Source: an uncultured Fretibacterium sp. (GTDB lineage Bacteria; Synergistota; Synergistia; Synergistales; Aminobacteriaceae). From it: a DNA stretch of 12,995 nucleotides. Each line of letters opens with the position of its first letter. Within the stretch, counting starts at the first letter, position 1. Below the pieces are notes generated by a model. The model was given only the letters and a program-made list of their open reading frames with translations, did no database searches and had not been told where the DNA came from. The stretch is taken from NCBI GenBank assembly GCA_937915755.1, contig CALGGR010000191.1:1-12995 (forward strand), written 5' to 3'. The position numbers were made by a program, and so were the translations under genes. Positions 1-7,499 of the stretch are shown piece by piece.

Positions 1-20
1 CCAGTTTAGATTTCATATAG

Positions 21-53
21 AGAGGAAGTTCACATTTGGGCTTCCTCTTTTTT
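21..53 (+). terminator. Rho-independent terminator of an off-window gene
   Basis: A perfect 8-bp stem (AGAGGAAG at 21-28, CTTCCTCT at 41-48) encloses a 12-nt loop and runs directly into a run of Ts ending at 53. The T run lies only on the plus-strand 3' side, so it should end transcription of a plus-strand gene whose body lies left of the window. It also separates that gene from the promoter that follows. Confidence 0.85.
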
Positions 54-55
54 GT

Positions 56-86
56 TTGCAAATTTTTCCCCTAATCGTGATATAAT
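56..86 (+). promoter_or_regulatory. Extended -10 sigma70-type promoter for the DUF262 gene
   Basis: A consensus TATAAT (81-86) is preceded by TGA (78-80), giving a full extended -10 element. A 4-of-6 match to the -35 box, TTGCAA (56-61), lies 19 bases upstream, slightly long but acceptable with an extended -10. The predicted transcription start is near 92-94, leaving a leader of about 30 nt that contains AGGAG (110-114), ten bases before the ATG at 125. The promoter starts three bases after the preceding terminator. Confidence 0.7.
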
Positions 87-124
87 CTCAGTATTCTAAA
101 AATAATTATAGGAGTCAAAGTTAT

Positions 125-1870
125 ATGCCGACATTCAATGTTAACCAGAAGACGATTTTTGAATTGTTGTCCGACAACAGGTCTCTATTTCTCATACCAG
201 ATTACCAGCGGCCTTATGCTTGGGAAGATAAAGTTGAATGCTCTACCTTATGGGATGATGTTTGTTCCTTTGCAATTCCGGACAATGACCCCGATAGTTT
301 TGACGAGAATGAGGAATATTTCTTAGGGCCAATCGTGACATTCAGAAATAACAAAGGGAAACTTGAAGTTATTGACGGACAGCAGAGGCTTATCACATTA
401 GTTCTCCTATTGCGAGCTTTCTACAGTGCGTTTGGTAATCGTATGCGGGACAGCGTATCAACCGGAGTAAAAAGTCGCATAGGACAGTGCATTTGGCAAA
501 CAAATATGTTCCAGCCTAACATGAATTCACGCAAAATTGACTCCGATGTGGCAACTTACAGAGACTATGGTGAGTTCATCGCAATATTAAAGACAGGAAC
601 AGCAGGCAACAACTTTAACAGCAGGTACGCGAAGAATTACAGATTCTTCCAGACAGAAATTGAAAAACTAAAACAAGATTCCCCTAACTGTTTCTTGCCC
701 CTTGCTGTCAGGATCATGGAGAACTGCATAGTCCTTCCCATTGAGGCTGATTCACAAGATACAGCACTGCGAGTCTTCTCAACTATGAATAACAGAGGCA
801 AATCGCTTTCTGATTCTGACATATTCAAAGCACACCTCTACAAAGCGTTCTTAAATGATGGTGACAATGCAAAAGACAGCTTCATCACCAGCTGGAGGAG
901 ACTCGAAAATATCTGCGGGCATATATTCAGCAAGAACAACGATAATCCCATAGACGAAATTTTCACGCGCTACATGTATTTCGAGCGGGCAAAAAGGGGC
1001 AACAAAAAATCAACAGTCGTCGCTTTGCGAAAATTCTATGAGGATAACGATTACGAACTACTTCGCAAGTATCACAAGCAAACTTTCTCCAACATTATGG
1101 ATCTGGCTGAGTTCTGGAATGACGTGGCTAACCAAAGCATGGCAAGATTCTCTGACAGAGTTTTACGCAGACTCTTCGTTCTTCATTACGCTCCAAACAG
1201 CATGTGGACGAACATAACCTCAGTGTATTTTTTGCAGAATAGAGATTCGGAAGGTCGCCTTGATGACGAGAAATTCTATACATTCCTCAGCAGAATTATA
1301 GCGTTCACATGGGCTCGTGCTTTGATAGGGGACGGTGTCGCTCAATTCCGTGACCCTATATTTTCAGAGATGGTAAATATCGTAGGCGGTAAAGAAGTTA
1401 CGTTCAGAAAGTTCATGCCCGGCGCAGGAGGAATTGTGGATGCTTTTAATAGGTACGCGTTCTCCAACAATAAGCGAATGACTAAGGCAATGCTTGCTTG
1501 GTATGCCTTCAATGACGAATCACAGGAACTCATCCGACCTTTGGAGACACCTTTTGAAGCCGAGCACATTTACGCAAAGAGTATAATTCCGCATATAGCC
1601 TCTATTGATGAGATCGGCAATAAATCTCTTCTGGAGCCACATATAAATAGACTCGTGGCCAATCTCGATTTTCCGAACAAAGCTAGATATTACATAGGCG
1701 AAGTTGAAATTGCAGGAAAGCCAGTAAAGACACAGATACACGATTTGCATAAACTCGCTCATACCCTGAAGGATTTCACTGAGCAGGATATTGCACGGCG
1801 TACCCAAAAAATTATCAACGATTTTATACAGTTTGTCGCCGACAACGGCTATAGCTTCTGCATAAAGTGA
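125..1870 (+). CDS. DUF262/DUF1524 protein, GmrSD-like putative antiphage nuclease
   Basis: This 581-residue protein has the two halves of the GmrS/GmrD family fused in one chain. The N-terminal DUF262 half shows IPDYQRPYAWE (24-34), YFLGPIV (65-71) and the hallmark IDGQQRLITL (83-92), a ParB/Srx-like nucleotide-binding motif, followed by VFSTMNNRGKSLSDSDIFK (218-236), typical of the family. The C-terminal DUF1524 half carries EHIYAKSI (480-487) and a later GNKSLL...N...F.NK block (498-519), an HNH-like layout with H481 as the likely catalytic histidine. Characterised relatives are GmrSD (type IV restriction of glucosylated hydroxymethylcytosine DNA) and BrxU. The target here is unknown. It has its own promoter and an AGGAG ribosome binding site, and no partner gene is visible. 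Hand counts of 27/60 (841-900) and 24/60 (1021-1080) G+C against 34/60 in the ATPase operon (5041-5100) suggest recent acquisition. Family assignment is firm; a defence role is inferred. Confidence 0.85.
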   Translation: MPTFNVNQKTIFELLSDNRSLFLIPDYQRPYAWEDKVECSTLWDDVCSFAIPDNDPDSFDENEEYFLGPIVTFRNNKGKLEVIDGQQRLITLVLLLRAFYSAFGNRMRDSVSTGVKSRIGQCIWQTNMFQPNMNSRKIDSDVATYRDYGEFIAILKTGTAGNNFNSRYAKNYRFFQTEIEKLKQDSPNCFLPLAVRIMENCIVLPIEADSQDTALRVFSTMNNRGKSLSDSDIFKAHLYKAFLNDGDNAKDSFITSWRRLENICGHIFSKNNDNPIDEIFTRYMYFERAKRGNKKSTVVALRKFYEDNDYELLRKYHKQTFSNIMDLAEFWNDVANQSMARFSDRVLRRLFVLHYAPNSMWTNITSVYFLQNRDSEGRLDDEKFYTFLSRIIAFTWARALIGDGVAQFRDPIFSEMVNIVGGKEVTFRKFMPGAGGIVDAFNRYAFSNNKRMTKAMLAWYAFNDESQELIRPLETPFEAEHIYAKSIIPHIASIDEIGNKSLLEPHINRLVANLDFPNKARYYIGEVEIAGKPVKTQIHDLHKLAHTLKDFTEQDIARRTQKIINDFIQFVADNGYSFCIK

Positions 1871-1883
1871 GCATAAACTTGAC

Positions 1884-1918
1884 GGCGTATTTTCCGGCGC
1901 ACCTCCGCAAATACCGCC
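1884..1918. terminator. Imperfect hairpin between two converging genes
   Basis: GGCGTATTT (1884-1892) pairs with AAATACCGCC (1909-1918), giving a 9-bp stem with one bulged C and a 16-nt loop. It sits in the 63-base gap between the stop codons of the converging DUF262 and rqcP genes, where a bidirectional terminator would be expected. Neither side has a clear T run, so it may instead be a 3'-end stability structure. Weak call. Confidence 0.3.
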
Positions 1919-1933
1919 TGTGTCTGTGAGCGA

Positions 1934-2209
1934 TTAAAACGGTTTTTCGTCGGGCTTCACTGGGCGTTCCTCAAGCTGTTCCCATGATATTGTCTTTGGA
2001 CGCTTCAATATTGTCTCGTCAGCGCAAAGTACCTTCACTTTCAATACGCGGTTGATGTAGGCTATTTCAAGAATGTTTCCTTCACGAACTTCGCTTGATG
2101 GTTTGCATTCTCTTCCCTCGAGACGGACTGCACCCAACTCTATCATCTCTTGTGCTACAGTTCGACGCTTTACAAGACGCGCTAACTTCAGAAATTTGTC
2201 GAGCCTCAT
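1934..2209 (-). CDS. rqcP: RqcP, S4-domain ribosome-associated quality control protein (YabO/Hsp15 family)
   Basis: The 91-residue product opens with MRLDKFLKLARLVKRRTVAQ, the S4 RNA-binding fold signature and very close, from memory, to Bacillus subtilis RqcP (YabO). The rest keeps the family pattern of a short S4 domain (about 1-65: G.VRLEG...KPSSEV..GN.LEI) and a charged tail. In characterised bacteria RqcP binds stalled 50S subunits carrying peptidyl-tRNA and works with RqcH to add C-terminal alanine tails that mark the nascent chain for degradation. It acts in the cytoplasm on the ribosome. The ATG at 2209 is preceded by AGGAGGG (2220-2226), about ten bases away. A terminator and a separate extended -10 promoter lie between it and the ATPase operon, so it is probably an independent transcript despite sharing the strand. 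Confidence 0.88.
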   Translation of the reverse strand: MRLDKFLKLARLVKRRTVAQEMIELGAVRLEGRECKPSSEVREGNILEIAYINRVLKVKVLCADETILKRPKTISWEQLEERPVKPDEKPF

Positions 2210-2242
2210 AAATTTTATGCCTCCTATTTAGAATATTTATTA

Positions 2243-2271
2243 GTATATCAGGTTTGATGGGGACAAAAAAA
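2243..2271 (-). promoter_or_regulatory. Probable extended -10 promoter of rqcP
   Basis: On the minus strand TGA plus TATACT (2251-2243) forms an extended -10 element with a 5-of-6 hexamer. At the 17-base spacing the -35 position (2271-2266) falls in the T run of the upstream terminator and reads TTTTTT, a poor -35, so the extended -10 would have to compensate. The predicted start near 2236 gives a 27-nt leader carrying the strong rqcP ribosome binding site. Confidence 0.5.
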
Positions 2272-2300
2272 AATTCCCCCCGACTTTCATCGAGGGGATT
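2266..2300 (-). terminator. Rho-independent terminator of the V-type ATPase operon
   Basis: Read on the minus strand, a C-rich arm (2300-2290) pairs with a G-rich arm (2283-2275) around a 6-nt loop, then nine consecutive Ts (2274-2266) follow. The stem has either one bulged T or one mismatch, depending on the register. It begins 12 bases after the stop codon of subunit D and marks the operon end. Confidence 0.85.
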
Positions 2301-2311
2301 GAGTTTCTTCA

Positions 2312-2932
2312 CTACGCCGAAACGATTTCCTTTATCTTCATCAGTCGGCTTAACGTTGATCTGTCCTGTTCGTCAAGCTTCATGCTGATGTATCGTATCG
2401 TCTCAGCCAAATTCGGAATCATCACGTATTCCAGAGCGTTGACCCTTCGTCTCGTGCGCTCAATCTCTCCGGCCATGAGGCGAATCGCTTTCTCCTCTGC
2501 CGCAAGGTGCAGAAGTTTCACGATTATCCCGCTGAACTGTTCCAGAGCAGCATCAAGCAGTAACGGAACATTCACAAACCCGTAGTTCACGGGGTTACCC
2601 TCCTGCTTAACGTCGTACTCAGGTACCATAACGCTCATCACGTTATGCCACGTTACAGAGAGCGTTGACTTCGCGCCCGGAAAAATCAGTGCCTGCTCCA
2701 AGATTTCAGGTGTCGTCTGTGCGCGTGATAACACGAATGTCCCGTAGCACTCCGCAAGTTCCTTCTCGACAGCCTCGCGGAGTTCTTTGCCAGCGCGAGC
2801 CTTTTCCAAGAATGCCTTGATCAGCGCGTCCTGCTTGTCCTTCAAAAGTTTGTGGCCACGTTTCGCAACCGCAAGCCTCTTCTTCAGGCGGGACAATTCC
2901 ATTCGGTTGGGGTTGACGTTGATTCTCGCCAT
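2312..2932 (-). CDS. atpD: V/A-type ATPase subunit D (central rotor shaft)
   Basis: This 206-residue protein is the long coiled-coil shaft that turns inside the A3B3 hexamer and, with subunit F, passes torque to subunit C and the K ring. The N-terminus has the family signature NPNRMELSRLKKRLAVAKRGHKLLKDKQD (about 7-35). Both ends are helical, with a less helical middle (about 75-130), as expected for two antiparallel helices and a head. RINALEY-like RRRVNALEYVMIP (about 162-174) is also typical. Length is normal for the family. It follows subunit B by 15 bases and has AGGAGG (2942-2947) nine bases before its ATG. It is the last operon gene, directly before the terminator. The symbol follows V-type naming and is unrelated to F-type atpD. 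Confidence 0.95.
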   Translation of the reverse strand: MARINVNPNRMELSRLKKRLAVAKRGHKLLKDKQDALIKAFLEKARAGKELREAVEKELAECYGTFVLSRAQTTPEILEQALIFPGAKSTLSVTWHNVMSVMVPEYDVKQEGNPVNYGFVNVPLLLDAALEQFSGIIVKLLHLAAEEKAIRLMAGEIERTRRRVNALEYVMIPNLAETIRYISMKLDEQDRSTLSRLMKIKEIVSA

Positions 2933-2947
2933 CGTCAGAACCCTCCT

Positions 2948-4354
2948 TTATTCCTCGCCCTTCTCAGCCTTAGCTTTCAGTAACGGGTTGAGGTATTTCT
3001 CGATGTACGCGTCGCGGATTCTCTTGAGTTCCTTCACAGGTATCATCGTCAGCAAGTCCCAGCCGAGTTCAAGAGTTTCCTTGATTGTACGGTTCTCGTA
3101 CTCGCCCTGACGTACGTACCTGTCCTCGAATACCGTTGAGAATTTTGCGAACGCTTTATCCTCGTCAGAAAGCGCACCTTCTCCGAGAATGACCGCAAGC
3201 TCCTTAGCCTCTTTGCCTCTCGCGTAGGCCGCAAAAAGCTGGTTCATCAAGTCGGCGTGATCCTCGCGGGTCTTGTCGCGTCCGATACCCTTATCCTTCA
3301 GACGTGAAAGCGAAGGCATAACGTCAACAGGCGGGTAAATTCCCTGTCTGTGAAGGCTTCGGCTGAGGATGATCTGCCCCTCAGTGATGTAGCCCGTAAG
3401 GTCGGGAATCGGGTGGGTCTTGTCGTCCTCAGGCATCGTAAGAATCGGAATCTGAGTGATTGAGCCGCTCTTGCCCTTCAGTCTTCCAGCCCTCTCGTAC
3501 ATCGTCGCAAGGTCGGTGTAAAGGTAACCAGGGTAGCCGCGACGTCCGGGAACTTCCTTACGTGCCGCAGAAATTTCACGAAGAGCCTCGCAGTAGTTCG
3601 TGAGGTCTGTAAGGATTACGACAACGTGCATGTTGCACTCGAACGCAAGGTACTCCGCCGCTGTCAATGCGATACGAGGTGTTGATATACGCTCGATTGC
3701 GGGGTCATCTGCAAGGTTGATGTAGAGAACCGTGCGCTGTAACGCTCCCGTCCTTCTGAAGTCCTCCATGAAGAATGATGCTTCCTCGAACGTGATACCC
3801 ATTGCCGCGAATACAACCGCGAAATCCTCATGGCCGCTGATAACCGTCGCCTGACGCGCTATCTGTGCCGCCATTCTGTTATGAGGAAGTCCTGACGCTG
3901 AGAATATTGGGAGCTTCTGGCCTCTGACCATCGGGTTAAGTCCGTCAATCGTCGATATTCCAGTCTGAATGAACTCCGAAGGGAAGTCGCGCGAAAACGG
4001 ATTCATCGGCATACCGTTAATGTCGATGTTCTGCTCGGGGATTAACGTTGCTCCTCCGTCAATAGGCTCACCGCGTCCGTTGAAGACTCGTCCCAACATG
4101 TCGCGTGATACAGGGAGCGTTAGAACCTTTCCCAAGAAGCGAACCTTTGCGTCCTCGTTCTCGATTCCTGTCGTTCCCTCGAAGACCTGAACCAATGCTC
4201 TGTCGCTCTCGATTTCAAGAACTTTTCCGCGTCTCTTGTCCCCGTTTGCGAGTGTGATTTCGACCAGCTCGTCATAACGTACGTCCTGAGTCTTCTCGAC
4301 CATCATAAGCGGGCCGGATATGCTCGATATCGTCCTATACTCTCTAGGCAGCAT
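2948..4354 (-). CDS. atpB: V/A-type ATPase subunit B (non-catalytic hexamer subunit)
   Basis: The 468-residue protein alternates with subunit A in the V1 hexamer. It shows the RecA-like fold but, where A has a P-loop, it reads SASGLPHN (about 152-159), the usual degenerate loop of B. Other family marks are GRGEPIDGG (about 93-101), VPGRRGYPGYLYTDLATMYERAGR (about 268-291) and PSLSRL (about 347-352), whose arginine is the likely finger completing the active site of A. The start chosen is ATG at 4354. A longer reading begins at GTG 4363, but that GTG lies inside the ribosome binding site GGAGGTGA (4360-4367), so it cannot be the initiator. The ATG overlaps the 3' end of subunit A by 11 bases (ATGCTGCCTAG), suggesting coupled translation and the 1:1 A:B ratio. 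Confidence 0.96.
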   Translation of the reverse strand: MLPREYRTISSISGPLMMVEKTQDVRYDELVEITLANGDKRRGKVLEIESDRALVQVFEGTTGIENEDAKVRFLGKVLTLPVSRDMLGRVFNGRGEPIDGGATLIPEQNIDINGMPMNPFSRDFPSEFIQTGISTIDGLNPMVRGQKLPIFSASGLPHNRMAAQIARQATVISGHEDFAVVFAAMGITFEEASFFMEDFRRTGALQRTVLYINLADDPAIERISTPRIALTAAEYLAFECNMHVVVILTDLTNYCEALREISAARKEVPGRRGYPGYLYTDLATMYERAGRLKGKSGSITQIPILTMPEDDKTHPIPDLTGYITEGQIILSRSLHRQGIYPPVDVMPSLSRLKDKGIGRDKTREDHADLMNQLFAAYARGKEAKELAVILGEGALSDEDKAFAKFSTVFEDRYVRQGEYENRTIKETLELGWDLLTMIPVKELKRIRDAYIEKYLNPLLKAKAEKGEE

Positions 4355-6137
4355 TGTTCTCACCTCCGACGGGGATTATTCCGTTTATCTGCTCCTTGAT
4401 TGTGTCGTCGAGCTTGTCAATCTGGCCGATGTCCTTCTCCTCAAGGTATCTCATTCTCGCAATCTGCTCACGAACAGGAAGGTTAAAGAGCTTGTTCATG
4501 GCCGCGCCCTTGTGGAGTGCGTCAATTCCCGCATGATGGAACGCGACAATCGTCTTCAGCATCTTGAACTGCTTATCCATCGAAGCATACGTGTCAATCT
4601 CGTGGAAAGCGTTTTGATGTAGGAAGTCCTCGCGGAGTGATTTTGCTGTCTCCATTACCATGCGTTCATCGCGTGAGAGTGCGTCGATTCCTACGAGTCT
4701 CACTATTTCGTTGAGCTGTGATTCCTGCTCAAGAAGGCTCATTGCTTCAACACGAAGTCCGCTCCACTGGTCATCAAATTTCTCGTCCCAGTACGGGTCA
4801 AGCCTCTCCGTGTAGAGCGAGTAGCTGTTAAGCCAGTTGATTGCCGGGAAGTGCCTCTGATACGCAAGGTTAGCGTCAAGTCCCCAGAATACCTTTGTAA
4901 CGCGCAGTGTGTTCTGGGTAACAGGCTCTGAAAGGTCTCCGCCGGGAGGTGAAACTGCCCCGATTACGGTAATTGAACCTTCGCGGCCGTCCTTGCCGTT
5001 GACGATGCAGCGTCCAGCCCTCTCGTAGAATGACGCAAGACGTGTTCCAAGATATGCGGGGTATCCTTCTTCGCCCGGCATTTCCTCGAGTCGTCCTGAC
5101 ATTTCGCGGAGTGCCTCTGCCCATCGGCTTGTCGAGTCGGCCATTAGTGCGACCGAGTAGCCCATGTCCCTGTAGTACTCAGCGAGCGTGATTGCCGTGT
5201 AAACGCTGGCTTCACGGGCTGCAACGGGCATGTTGGACGTGTTTGCGATGAGTGTTGTACGCTTCATCAAGGGCTGACCGGTCTGAGGGTCGTCAAGCTC
5301 CGGGAACTCAAGAAGAACGTCCGTCATCTCGTTTCCACGCTCTCCACAGCCAACGTAAACAACTATCTGAGCCTGTGCCCACTTTGCGAACTGGTGCTGA
5401 ATGACCGTCTTCCCTGAACCGAAAGGCCCGGGAACGCAAGCTGTTCCGCCGAGCGCAACGGGGAAGAATGCGTCAACAACCCTCTGCCCTGTCGTCATTG
5501 GTACGTTCGGCGCAAGACGAGTCTTAACGGGGCGCGGCTTACGGACAGGCCAACGCTGGAGCATCTTCACTTCATGCTTTGTTCCGTTGTCGTCGATTAC
5601 TGCGATTACTTCCTCGATTGTATGCTCGCCCTTCTCGATTTTTGCTACCTTACCTTTGACACCGTAAGGCACCATTATTCTGTGTTCAACGACTACGGTC
5701 TCCTGAACTGTTCCGAGAATGTCGCCCGCTATAACATCGTCGCCGACCTTGACCTTCGGGGTGAAGTCCCACTTCTTGTTACGGTCAAGTGCAGGGACGC
5801 TGATTCCCCTCGAAATGTAGGGGCTTTTAGCGGCTTTCTCGATGAGTTCAAGCGGCCTCTGTATACCGTCGTAGAACTGCTCAATGATTCCCGGCCCAAG
5901 CTCGACGCTCAAAGGTTCGCCCATTGAAACAACGGGTTCGCCAGGCATCAGTCCTGAAGTCTCCTCGTAGACCTGTATTGATGCCTTGTCGCCGTTTACC
6001 TCCAGTATCTCGCCGACGAGTCCGAGTTCGCCGATATGCACAACGTCCTGCATACTTGCGCCCTCCATTCCGCCAGCGACTACAAGAGAGCCGGAGATCC
6101 TCTCTATTACTCCTTTTATTTCCTTTTTCTCAGGCAT
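4344..6137 (-). CDS. atpA: V/A-type ATPase subunit A (catalytic subunit)
   Basis: This is the ATP-hydrolysing (or ATP-making) subunit, 597 residues, usual length for bacterial A subunits. The Walker A motif is GPFGSGKT (237-244). GCGERGNEM (263-271) contains the catalytic glutamate E266, and ALMADSTSRWAEALREMSGRL (330-350) covers the Walker B strand and the following helix. The bulge insertion that separates A subunits from F-type beta is present at about 115-195. The N-terminal barrel is about 8-75 and the C-terminal helical domain about 440-580. Start ATG 6137 has GGGAGAG seven bases upstream, with a further GGAGG just beyond. It lies 24 bases after subunit F and overlaps subunit B by 11 bases. 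Confidence 0.97.
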   Translation of the reverse strand: MPEKKEIKGVIERISGSLVVAGGMEGASMQDVVHIGELGLVGEILEVNGDKASIQVYEETSGLMPGEPVVSMGEPLSVELGPGIIEQFYDGIQRPLELIEKAAKSPYISRGISVPALDRNKKWDFTPKVKVGDDVIAGDILGTVQETVVVEHRIMVPYGVKGKVAKIEKGEHTIEEVIAVIDDNGTKHEVKMLQRWPVRKPRPVKTRLAPNVPMTTGQRVVDAFFPVALGGTACVPGPFGSGKTVIQHQFAKWAQAQIVVYVGCGERGNEMTDVLLEFPELDDPQTGQPLMKRTTLIANTSNMPVAAREASVYTAITLAEYYRDMGYSVALMADSTSRWAEALREMSGRLEEMPGEEGYPAYLGTRLASFYERAGRCIVNGKDGREGSITVIGAVSPPGGDLSEPVTQNTLRVTKVFWGLDANLAYQRHFPAINWLNSYSLYTERLDPYWDEKFDDQWSGLRVEAMSLLEQESQLNEIVRLVGIDALSRDERMVMETAKSLREDFLHQNAFHEIDTYASMDKQFKMLKTIVAFHHAGIDALHKGAAMNKLFNLPVREQIARMRYLEEKDIGQIDKLDDTIKEQINGIIPVGGENNAA

Positions 6138-6161
6138 TTAATCTCTCCCGCCTCCGTTTTA

Positions 6162-6494
6162 TTATCGTTCCGCAAAAATATCCATACCGACAGCCTTCTC
6201 AACGCTTCCACGAATTGAGGCAAGCCCTGCGCCCGTCGCCCCTGAAGGCCCGGGAACTGGGAGAACGCTCGTATGATATTTGTCATTGATTTCCTCGACC
6301 TTCGACGTGAACTCAACGAACAAATCTTCCTGAATGAACACGACCGCGTAATCTTCCCGCGCTAACTGCTCAAGTGTCGACTCAAATGTCCCGCGTGTCT
6401 CTGGGGTAAGAATTACGCTCCTCACTCCGACTGCCTGGAATGGAAGTGCCATCTCGTAGCTTCCGATTGCCGCCATAGGTTTGTTATCTGCCAT
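6162..6494 (-). CDS. atpF: V/A-type ATPase subunit F (rotor shaft regulator)
   Basis: The 110-residue protein is the small Rossmann-like subunit that binds the lower part of subunit D. It shows the expected AAIGSYEMALPFQAVGV start (about 8-24), then VVFIQEDLF (about 51-59) and a PVPGPSGATG loop (about 79-88) with a final amphipathic helix. In relatives, movement of the C-terminal helix adjusts ATPase activity and binding of D activates hydrolysis. The ATG at 6494 lies 11 bases inside the subunit C gene, with GGAGG upstream within C, so the two are probably translationally coupled. Called NtpG in Enterococcus hirae. Confidence 0.92.
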   Translation of the reverse strand: MADNKPMAAIGSYEMALPFQAVGVRSVILTPETRGTFESTLEQLAREDYAVVFIQEDLFVEFTSKVEEINDKYHTSVLPVPGPSGATGAGLASIRGSVEKAVGMDIFAER

Positions 6495-7482
6495 TGCTCA
6501 GAAGCCTCCTCCCAAATTCACGGTCAAGCCCTCCTGCTACACAAACGAGCGCAACCCTCATGTTGCGGGTCTCAGCCTCTTTAGTGAGAAGGTAGAGAAG
6601 GACATTCGCCGGAGCATCAATCGAGTATTTTGCGCCCTCAAGAACATTCACAAGATAGTCATCGAGCGACTTCGACACGTCAGACAGCGAAGCCTTAATG
6701 TCTCCAGTATCCTGCAAAGCTCCGAGAACTGCGCCGATGTCTGTGTGCGACAGCAACCTGCTCCAAGTTTCCTGAGGCTCATTGAGAAGCCGGGCCATGT
6801 CGTCAGGTGCTATAGTCCCGCCCTCGTGGAAGAAGGGCAACGCCTTTGCGCTCTCGTACTTCATTCGCGCGAGACGTACCGCACTCCTCAAGTTCTCAGC
6901 GTCAATCCTGTGCTTGACCCACGCGGTAATCTCAGGCATCTTCAGACCGTCAGCAACTCCGAGCATCGCCTTGAACATCTGATGGTCGATGAGTAGTTCA
7001 ACGGCCTGCGCGTTCTTCGTCGCGTCCCAAAGCTGCCAGCACTGGGGGATCAAGTCCGTCAGTCCGTAAGGAAGATAGCTGTATTCCTCCGTCTCAATCG
7101 CGTTCGTGAGCAATTCTGTATCAATCGTCCCCAGCTTCGAGAGAAGGTCATAACGCCGTCCCTCAGCCTCTCCGCCTCTGACCTTGAACAGTCCCTTAAG
7201 CAACACTTTCACATTGTGGAAGTCATAGGGAAGACGGAAGATTTCGAGCAATTCCTTGTCCGGCACGAACGATTCAAGCTCCTCGCATGTCGCAAGCATC
7301 TCCGAATCTATGGCCTTGTCGAAATTCCCCGCACCTGAAATCCACTGTGAATAGCTGGTCTCACCAAGTGCCTTGAGTGCGTCGTCAACATTTGCGCTGT
7401 CCATGAGGCGCGAGAAAAATGCCGTGTCCAGTATGTGATTTTCCATACCCCGCAAACGTGCTACGGTGTATACGTAACTCAC
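6484..7482 (-). CDS. atpC: V/A-type ATPase subunit C (V1-to-ring coupler, AC39/d family)
   Basis: This 332-residue all-helical protein is the socket joining the D/F shaft to the membrane K ring. It starts YVYTVARLRGME (about 3-14) and continues with three related helical units, including the LRSAVRLARMKY segment (about 198-209), characteristic of the AC39/V-ATPase d family. Length is typical. Initiation is at GTG 7482; unlike the two GTGs rejected elsewhere in this operon, this one is eight bases downstream of AGGGGGTG and no nearby in-frame ATG exists before codon 13. It begins 17 bases after subunit E and overlaps F by 11 bases at its 3' end. Confidence 0.93.
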   Translation of the reverse strand: MSYVYTVARLRGMENHILDTAFFSRLMDSANVDDALKALGETSYSQWISGAGNFDKAIDSEMLATCEELESFVPDKELLEIFRLPYDFHNVKVLLKGLFKVRGGEAEGRRYDLLSKLGTIDTELLTNAIETEEYSYLPYGLTDLIPQCWQLWDATKNAQAVELLIDHQMFKAMLGVADGLKMPEITAWVKHRIDAENLRSAVRLARMKYESAKALPFFHEGGTIAPDDMARLLNEPQETWSRLLSHTDIGAVLGALQDTGDIKASLSDVSKSLDDYLVNVLEGAKYSIDAPANVLLYLLTKEAETRNMRVALVCVAGGLDREFGRRLLSNGR

Positions 7483-7499
7483 GACAACAGCACCCCCTT

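Noticed and set aside
2948..4354. Missing P-loop in subunit B as a sign of a broken gene
   Set aside because: Loss of the Walker A motif is normal for V-type B subunits; all other family motifs and the length are intact.
5401..6289. Long plus-strand open frames opposite subunit A (5401-5667, 5574-5927, 5924-6289)
   Set aside because: They lie wholly antisense to subunit A and F, show no recognisable domain and are low-complexity Arg/Pro/Ser-rich translations expected from the GC-rich opposite strand.
6481..6996. 171-codon plus-strand frame opposite subunit C
   Set aside because: It is antisense to a clearly conserved gene, its composition is unlike a folded protein, and no ribosome binding site is evident.
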